Shown: positions 57,401-64,000 of the stretch, piece by piece
Position numbering within the stretch: position 1 is the stretch's first letter
Layout: each line of letters opens with the position of its first letter
DNA from: Gnetum montanum
Lineage: Eukaryota; Streptophyta; Gnetopsida; Gnetales; Gnetaceae
Direction: 5' to 3'
Assembly (NCBI GenBank): GCA_015680685.1
Contig: MNCI01007659.1
Location: 380,594-444,593 of the forward strand
Length of the DNA: 64,000 nt
Translations under genes and position numbers: made by a program
Notes under the pieces: model-generated
What the model was told of the DNA's origin: nothing
Seen by the model: only the letters and a program-made list of their open reading frames with translations
Databases searched by the model: none

Positions 57401-58740
57401 AGTGGAGTTCCACCACAATCGTATGAGAAATACCAGCAGTGGCAGCAACCACAAGCATGGAGAATGCCACCACCAAGATAGTAGTACCCTTATAGGCAAC
57501 CAAATCCATAAGGGTACTATGTTCAGCAACATGTTTCTCCACATGGCTCGACTAGCCACACCTCATTCCAAAATCATTATTATCCCCCAGAGTACCATTG
57601 AACTCATTCACCATCTACTCGAGCAAAACCCCCATATCCTTACCATCCTCTTCATCTATCTACACATGTCCCCCCACCCTAAACCCAATTACCTCCTACT
57701 TCATCTATGTAGGGAAAAATTCCCTCATAGTTGTAGCAACAAAATTCTATGAGGGTTGTAAACTTACAACCGACCTTCCAGCCAAGTGGTTTAGACTATA
57801 GATCTAAGAAATAACCATTTTTTTGACCCAATAGTCCTTCCAAACCCTCACAATCTAATGCAACTAGTCACCCTACATCTCCAGCATCCTCAACCTCTAC
57901 ATCAAATAAATTTTAGGGCCCTTCAAACCAAATGCCACATCAAATCTACACTATGATGTTAACTCATGTTGTCTTTGATTGGATCAAGGCTAACAATCTT
58001 CCCACAAAGAGATTTGACCTAGGAAGTCCTCTTATTTACTTACACATCATTGGACATGAGTCATGCAAGGCTCTTCTTGATTTTCATTCTAGTTTCAATC
58101 TCATCTCCCATGACATGTATAAAGCCTTAAACCTACCACCTCTCAAGAAGAGCAATATTCATTTGAAATTGGCAAACTAGTCAATTGCTATTACTTTGGG
58201 ATTAGTGGAGGACATTGTGACTACAGTTTGGGGGTGGTCCTATCCTACTAATTTTTTGGTGATCAAGATAGAAAACTACAAAGGAAATGTCTCCATCATT
58301 ATGGGATGTGCATGGTTAAGCATTGTCGATGCATGAATGGGCATCAAGAACCTCTCCTTGGAAGGCTCCAAGGAAAATGAATTTGGATGACTTAAGAAGA
58401 AGTTTCATGCATTGCATATAGCTATAATAGATACAATTACATGCATAAAATATGATTCATTAATGGTACATTCATTAAATCATGTAATAAATGTGCACAT
58501 AAACTTGGTATCCAAAAGTGTTTGTACACAGTAGCCACAAAATAGGAGGGTACCCCATGGTTGATAGCTGACTTTGACAATAGCACACTATGCATGGAAC
58601 CTACTGAGAGCATAACATGTGCTTATGTTAAGGGCATGGATGAACTTGAGCAAGTTCATCACCAAGTCTTTGATGATGAAGTTGATGATACCTATTAGGG
58701 AGAGTTGGAAATCCCTGATAATTTTAAGTAAGAGTGCCTA
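57401..58740 (+). pseudogene. pro: Element C proline-rich linker and protease, active site damaged
   Basis: A proline/tyrosine/glutamine-rich linker (57390-57750) is followed by LTHVVFDWIKANNLPTK and KALLDFHSSFNLISHDMYKA. The motif aligned with the B catalytic DSG is DFH (58079-58087), so the Asp remains but the flanking Ser and Gly are changed. LGLVEDIVTT and YPTNFLVIKIENYKGNVSII continue the fold. Degraded RT leader follows to 58740. Confidence 0.78.
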
Positions 58741-60160
58741 GAGTTGAAAACTCTACTAGCCAACATGAAGTATGCATTTTTTAAAACTAACAGGCTAGTT
58801 ATAATCAATGAAAATCTTTCTCCCAAACAAAAATACAAGTTGTTGAAGGTGGTCAACAAATGGCCAATAGCCTTTACATGGTCATATCCTGAACTAGCTG
58901 GAATTGATCTAACGATATGCCATCATCATATCTACACCAATCTGGCCATGAAGGTAAGAAGGAAACTACAAAGGTAGTTGAACACAAGTTGAAGTAGATC
59001 ATTAAAGAGGAAATAGAAAAACTCCTCAAGGTGGGGTTCATCTATCACATCATGGATAGTGAGTGGGTTAGCCCACTTGTAATTATGACAAAGAGAGGTG
59101 GTAAGTGGTGGGTCTTTATCGACTTTAGGCTATTGAATATGGCAACATTTAAGGATCATTTTCCATTACCATTTGTGGACCAAGTGTTGGATACCATATC
59201 TAGTTGTTGTTATTATAGCTTCTTAGATGGTTATAGTGCCTATAACCAAATCTAGATTGTGCCACAAGATCAGGCCAAAACAACATTCATGAGTCCCTAG
59301 GAAACTTTTGCATATTGCAAGATGTTGTTTAGTCTATGCAATGCCCTACAACATTTCAATGCTTGGTCCTTAGTAGTTTTCAATAGCAGATTGGTAGTGG
59401 AGTATAAGTCTTTATGGATGACTTCCCTACCTATGGGGCTATATTTGAGAAAGCCCTGAATCACCTTGAGCAAGTACTGAAAAGATTTCTTGAAACAAAC
59501 CTTAGACTCAATTGGTAGAAAAGAAATTTAATGGTCTAGAACAGCATAGTACTGGGGCATAGAATTACTTATGCAAGGATTGAGGTAGACTCGGAAAAGA
59601 TCAGAGTCATCCAAGCAATCACTCCAACCAAAGATATTCAAAGATGTTTAATCATTCCTTGAAAACACTGGCTACTACCAGCAATTTATAGAGAATTTCT
59701 ATAAGATCACAAAGTCATTGGTTAAGCTTACAAAGAAAGATGCTCCATTCATCTAGACCAAGGATTGTGAACATGCATTTCAACAACTAAAAGAAACATT
59801 CATACTACATCCATTATGCCTTGGGAGCCATGCTTATGTAGTTGGATGATAAGAAACATTCATACTACATCCATTACACTACAATTGGATGAACCAAAGC
59901 ATTGTGGATGCATATTTGAATTACCCTACAACTGAGAAAGGACTAATAGTAGTTATGTATGCTCTCAAAAAGTTTAGGCACTATGTGATTTACTATAAAG
60001 TATTCCACATAGATCAAAGTGTCATCTACTTTCTAATGAACAAGCCAATAATCAACCCCTGTATCATATGGTGGCTCATGATCTTGCAAGAATTCAATCT
60101 CACAATGGTAGATCGAAAAGGGACTAATAATGTAGTCATAGACCACCTCTCTTGGTTAAG
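58741..60160 (+). pseudogene. Element C reverse transcriptase and RNase H
   Basis: WPIAFTWSYPELAGIDLTIC precedes RT. WVSPLVIMTKRGGKWWVFID, FRLLNMATFKDHFPLPFVDQ, YYSFLDGYSAYNQI and FMDD at 59411-59422 identify the palm. RNase H is damaged by a local duplication (AAGAAACATTCATACTACAT at 59790 and 59850), followed by NYPTTEKGLIVVMYALKKFR, LMILQEFNLTMVDRKG and VVIDHLSWLRWDNKEE. One open stretch of 139 codons (59889-60308) survives. Confidence 0.86.
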
Positions 60161-61540
60161 ATGGGATAATAAAGAAGAGAAGATTCCACTCTCTGATCAA
60201 TTTCTAGATGAACTCCTCTTCATAGGAGTAATAAATGACCAAGTTACCCCCAAATCAAAATGGTATGATGGCATCCTCACTTACCTTCTCACTCAGGATA
60301 TGCCATAAGATCTAGACTTTAGGTATAAATAGCAATTTCTAAATCAAGCTAAGTACTTAATGGAAATCAATAGACACCTTTACAAGCTATGTGGTAATAG
60401 TCTAGTTCATTGGTATGTCCTTGATGTGCACCAATTTCATGTTTTCTAGGATTCTTACAAAGGTCCTTGTGGAGGCCATTATGTAGGGAGATGCATCACC
60501 ATAAAAATCCTGATGGCAAGATACTATTGGCCCATAATCTTTAGGAATGCCCACCAATTTGTCAGATCCTGTGAGCATTGTCAATGAGATGGTGGGATAA
60601 CCACATGAATGGAGGATCCTTAACAATATATTTAACCAATGGAATCCTTTAACATATGGGGCATAGACTTCATGGGTTCCATCACATCCATGTCTAATGA
60701 AAAGGCATACATCATCATAGCAGTCAACTACTACACCAAATGGGCAGAAGCAGCAATCATCATTGACTGTACATCATCCATTACTACTTGATTTATACAA
60801 CATATTGTAAATAGGTTTGGTGTGCCACATTCACTTGGAACCCATTTTATAGGTGCCACCTTTTGAAAGTTGATGTAACGCTTGGGGGTTGAACATAAAT
60901 TAATAACACCCTATTATCCCTAAGCCAACGATCAACCAAAAGTTACCAATACAAAGATCACAAAAATCCTAACAAGGATTATAAGCAAATATATAAGAGA
61001 CTAGAGCACAAAACTCAACAATGCCCTCTAGGCCTACCACTCCATGTGGAAACTCCCCATAGGCTACTCTCCCTATGAGCTAGTGTATGGAAAATTTTCA
61101 ATACTTCTAGTCCAATCCAAGCTCTGTACACTTTTAATAGCTTGTGACTTGGACCTTGACCTGAGCCTAGCAAAAAGAGAAATATTGATGAACCTAAATG
61201 TGATAAATGAAAACCAATTGGTGGCCCTATCTTTGAATGAAGTGTACAAGGCAGAAAACAAGAAACGCCATGACCTTAGAATACAAAAAGTAAAATTTCA
61301 ATTTGGAGATATAGTTCAAGACTAGAACCTCACACATGTACCCTAGAAATCAAAGTCCCAAATATGGTGGAAGGGACCTTATATAATTGATGAAACCTTT
61401 CCCTCTGAGACCATGTTAATCTACAAACCTAAGAGCCCACATTGAAAGTAGTTGGTCAGCATGTAACAAGTGAAACCTTTCCTAGAGCCAAGATAAGCTA
61501 GTATAACTACTACCTCATTATATGGACAACCACACTCTAT
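60161..61540 (+). pseudogene. Element C integrase lacking the second catalytic Asp
   Basis: Zinc module GPCGGHYVGRCITIKI to SCEHCQ (60460-60585). Core: VNYYTKWAEAA (the first Asp is Asn here) near 60725, then VPHSLGTHFIG near 60821 where B has VPHALIYDNGSHFIG: four codons (IYDN) are missing in frame, removing the second Asp. ANDQPKVTN stands where B has ANGQTEVTN, so the Glu is also changed. C-terminal KLPIGYSPYELVYGKFSIL and KFQFGDIVQD remain readable. Confidence 0.85.
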
Positions 61541-63213
61541 ATTCCACATCTCCTCCTTTCAACTTAGTCATGGGGAAGATGGCCATCCATGGTAATCATA
61601 AATATGGCTCCTCAATTTTTCACTTTTTGTTTCACATTTTTATTTTACACTTTGTTGATTTTTACCTCTTTTTGGTTTTTCATTTTACTGATTTTCTTGA
61701 TATTTTTTTTTTACAACATCATTAGTATGCTTTAGCTTTCTTGAATATTATATACTTTCTTATATTTTTTACTTTATTTTTCTGTGAATTTTCATTATTT
61801 TTGCTAATAGAAGTGCTTTATTACCACAAGACACAGTGTCAATGTTGCTATTTACTAATGGTGGTTTGTGCTTAATATTTTGATTGCTAATGTCTGGTTT
61901 CTATTTTTCAATTCTATTGTCTGATGACTAAGACATGGCTTATTTTTCATGGAATAGGCAATGAGTCCATGTCATCCACCCATACAAAAACTTTATGGTT
62001 TTCCTTATTTTGGAAGTTTGAGATCCATTTCATTAAATAGACCTTTAATTAATTTGTGACCTTGGTAGTTCTAGGAATTGGAAAGGATTCAAAGGTTTGC
62101 ATAGGATGTGACTTCAAGGAGACTCAATACTCTTTGTACTCTTCTACTTACTTGGATGCTTGAGTGTTTTCATTGGCTTCTTATCGTTCTATGTCAACCA
62201 ATAATAGGAAATTAAATAAAGTCTTTACATGGTATGGTCCCATCCAAAAAATATAATGGAAATTCAAAGCACACCCCTTAGAAAAATAAATGGGCTACAA
62301 GAACTGGTTATGAGAGTAGAAAGACATGTTACCCATGCCTGAAGGTCCCCCCTAACTAAGGCTCTTTCTCACTTACTTATTCTCTTTTCTTTTCTTTATG
62401 GGACTATGGTTGTTTTGTGAGAGCACTCTTGTATCTTGAGGGGGTGGATTAGTCTTGAAGTGGTGATGTGAAGTCACTGGAAGTGGATGATTTTGATCTA
62501 GACTAAGGATGGACTTCTCAGATCATTTTAAACACAAACTTCATAAGGGATCTCGTATGACCTTAATTCAGGATTCCATCCCACCTTCTTAGTCATCCAT
62601 CTATGCTACACGCAACTCACCTCACTACCATATTCCACGTTATGCTCGATGTCCTAGTTTGATATGTTGAAATTCTTGGATAAATTCTTCCTAGTTAGTC
62701 CTTAACTTATCATAACCATTAATCGACTGTGGGGCCCACAAACTCCTTAGTTAAGGTTATGCAAGGGAAAAAGGGGCATGTCCTTGCTATGGGGAGGATC
62801 CACTTGCATATCTCTTGGTTTGGATAGTTAAGTCCCTTACCTTAGACATTGCCACAATCATATCTTTTGTGTGCCCCATTATGCATCTAGGTCTATGCTC
62901 CTTAAAATTTCATAAAACTTTATTCTCCAATCATTTTTCTCAATTTTCTAAATTTTTTAAACTCCAACATCCTCTTCTACTATGTTCATCATGTTCATGG
63001 ATTTTTTGGCTTTCATTTGAGTTCCATTTCACTCAAAAATTCCTTATATTTTCAAATTTTCTCAAAGTCAATGGTGGTCAACAACCACATCAACATGGCC
63101 TCGTCGACGAAACACAAAAACTCTATAAATAGCATCGAAAACTTTGAAATTTTTTATCATTTACTTCACAAAAAGAGAGGAGTTTTTGTCACTTTTTAGA
63201 GTGCAAAACATTT
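61541..63213 (+). other. Element C 3' noncoding region and junction with LTR D
   Basis: Collinear with the B 3' region to about 62940 (TTAGTCATGGGGAAGATGGC, GACTAAGACATGGCTT and others). From 62940 to 63213 the sequence is different and contains CATCAACATGGCCTCGTCGA followed by TCTATAAATAGC (63123-63134). These look like an LTR U3 and TATA box and faintly recall the C 5' LTR U3. No ORF of interest. Confidence 0.5.
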
Positions 63214-63247
63214 TGATGAGACCTGAATTGCTCATGGTGCTGATAGT

Positions 63248-63405
63248 CATGATATCACAGCCCTGTTGTATCAGTCGTCGTGATATAACCACCCTATTGT
63301 ATCAGTTGCCGTGATATCACCACCTTGTTGTATTAGAGTCGCGATATCGCATAGGCCGCGATATCGCGTACGCGATATCGTAGTCCACTGCCATGTCTAT
63401 AAATA
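63248..63405 (+). promoter_or_regulatory. LTR D promoter: 31-bp repeats, GATATC cluster, 22-bp palindrome, TATA box
   Basis: Direct repeats start at 63248, 63279 and 63310 (31, 31 and 30 bp), with a partial fourth at 63340; each has GATATC or GATATA near its start. Two more GATATC sites at 63360 and 63374 lie in a perfect 22-bp palindrome at 63359-63380 (half-site CGATATCGCGT). The TATA box TCTATAAATA is at 63396-63405, 15 bases beyond. It is probably an activator-binding upstream element, by analogy with LTR B. Confidence 0.7.
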
Positions 63406-63804
63406 AGAGGTGGCTCTCCCTTGTTGGGGATCCCAGTTTTAGTGTAGCAAAGCTCTGGCAGTTTGATCCCTCCAGAGTTAGAATTTTCCCGTGTCTGCCC
63501 ACAGTGTGGTGACTGTGATTGTACAGTGTCTTTATTCGAGTGTGTCGTACTTGGACACGCACATGACTAGCAATAAAGATCGAGATTACTTCATCATTGT
63601 AGCATTCACTTAGTTTATTTATTATTATTTATTTCATGTTATTTATTGCTTTCATAGCGTGGTGTGAGTACGACTTAGCTATGAGCATCTACGGGTGTGT
63701 ACGGCTAGTTAAGGAATTGGTTACTCATTGCAATTAGTCTCTCATCCTTAAACTCCTAGAAGCGGAACGAGTACGACTTGGTTACGAGCATTTAAGTGTG
63801 ACTA

Positions 63805-63930
63805 CTTGGTAGCCCAGTGGTGTAGCTAGGGGGATCTACGCTTGGTAACCCAGTGGCGTATTTGGGGTCTGCGCTTGGTAATCCCAGTGGCGTACCTAGG
63901 CCTATGCTTGGTAGTCCCAGTGGCAGTCGT
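63805..63930 (+). repeat. LTR D four-copy repeat (CTTGGTAACCCAGTGGCGTA)
   Basis: Copies start at 63805, 63841, 63874 and 63907 (spacing 36, 33, 33). The core TTGGTARYCCCAGTGG is nearly constant, and the spacer after it varies. The same repeat in two or three decayed copies is found in the solo LTR, in LTR C and in both B LTRs at the same relative place, downstream of the poly(A) signal. Confidence 0.8.
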
Positions 63931-64000
63931 GCACGAAGTCCAAGATGTGTACGGTTGATCAAGGAATCGGTTGCTCGTCGCACTTAGGCTAGATTAGATT

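Larger units (their letters stand above)
54873..63213 (+). mobile_element. Element C: Athila-like LTR retrotransposon, 3' LTR not seen
   Basis: 5' LTR, tRNA-Asp-type primer site, gag, protease, RT, RNase H, integrase and a 3' noncoding region collinear with element B. Similarity to the B 3' region ends near 62940, and LTR D begins at 63214. The C 3' LTR is therefore either beyond the window (D inserted into C) or lost. The bases CTCAC before 54873 would be its target duplication. All domains carry stops. Confidence 0.82.
63214..64000 (+). repeat. Element D LTR, running off the right edge
   Basis: Begins TGATGAGACCTGAATTGC. It is clearly richer in CpG and GC than the other LTRs, so less decayed and probably youngest. 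It holds a repeat cluster with GATATC sites, TATA box, an AATAAAGA-type signal near 63573, R/U5 phrases shared with the solo LTR at 47762, and a four-copy U5 repeat. The LTR end is not in the window, so 5', 3' or solo status is unknown. Confidence 0.8.

Noticed and set aside
63792-63983. Repeated GLPS-rich peptide on the - strand
   Set aside because: Produced by reading the four-copy LTR D repeat backwards; not a protein.
63214-64000. LTR D taken as the 3' LTR of element C
   Set aside because: U3 and R differ strongly from the C 5' LTR (GATATC cluster against GGCC/GTTGA repeats), and the C 3' tail ends early; a separate element fits better, though not proven.

Overview
The window looks like intergenic DNA from a plant with a very large, repeat-packed nuclear genome, most likely a gymnosperm such as a conifer (inference). 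It is AT-rich. I found no intact gene and no tRNA, rRNA or CRISPR array. Nearly everything recognisable is decayed LTR retrotransposon. In-frame stops are mostly TAG at former CAG and TGG codons, as expected after long cytosine methylation and deamination.

Two large, related Ty3/gypsy elements of the Tat/Ogre type form the backbone and point towards each other. T1 runs on the + strand from a truncated gag at about 787 to a 3' LTR at about 29.3-30.7 kb. T2 runs on the - strand from a 5' LTR at about 52.1-50.65 kb to a reverse transcriptase cut off at about 35.35 kb. Both share an odd layout: gag and protease, then about 10 kb of intron-like DNA, then RT, RNase H, a second archaeal-type RNase H and integrase (the last three kept only in T1). 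The 10 kb insert holds, in fixed order, a CATGGCC-rich minisatellite, a multi-exon gene on the opposite strand, and a tandem array of about 185-190 bp units, each with an inverted repeat. The antisense gene is present in T1 (19193-14250, -) and T2 (39197-44600, +) with matching exons and splice sites. A third copy of its first intron fills bases 1-785. I cannot name the protein. This conserved gene plus arrays is the most interesting thing here.

Smaller elements are nested in or beside these. B (2862-12689, +) is a complete Athila-like gypsy element inserted in the T1 protease, with a 5-bp target duplication (ACTAT) and a tRNA-Asp-type primer site. C (54873 to about 63.2 kb, +) is a second Athila-like element with its 5' LTR. 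D (63214 to the right edge, +) is a better-preserved LTR of a related subfamily. A solo LTR of the D subfamily (47762-48648) interrupts T2 gag. The stretch 30.7-35.35 kb between T1 and T2 holds Ty1/copia debris: a polymerase end with its 3' LTR, an inverted piece of that LTR and a second RNase H fragment.

Stretches without a clear assignment are 32.6-34.8 kb and 52.1-54.87 kb, plus shorter spacers inside T1 and T2. All exon limits, domain limits and repeat periods were read by eye and are approximate unless a motif is quoted.
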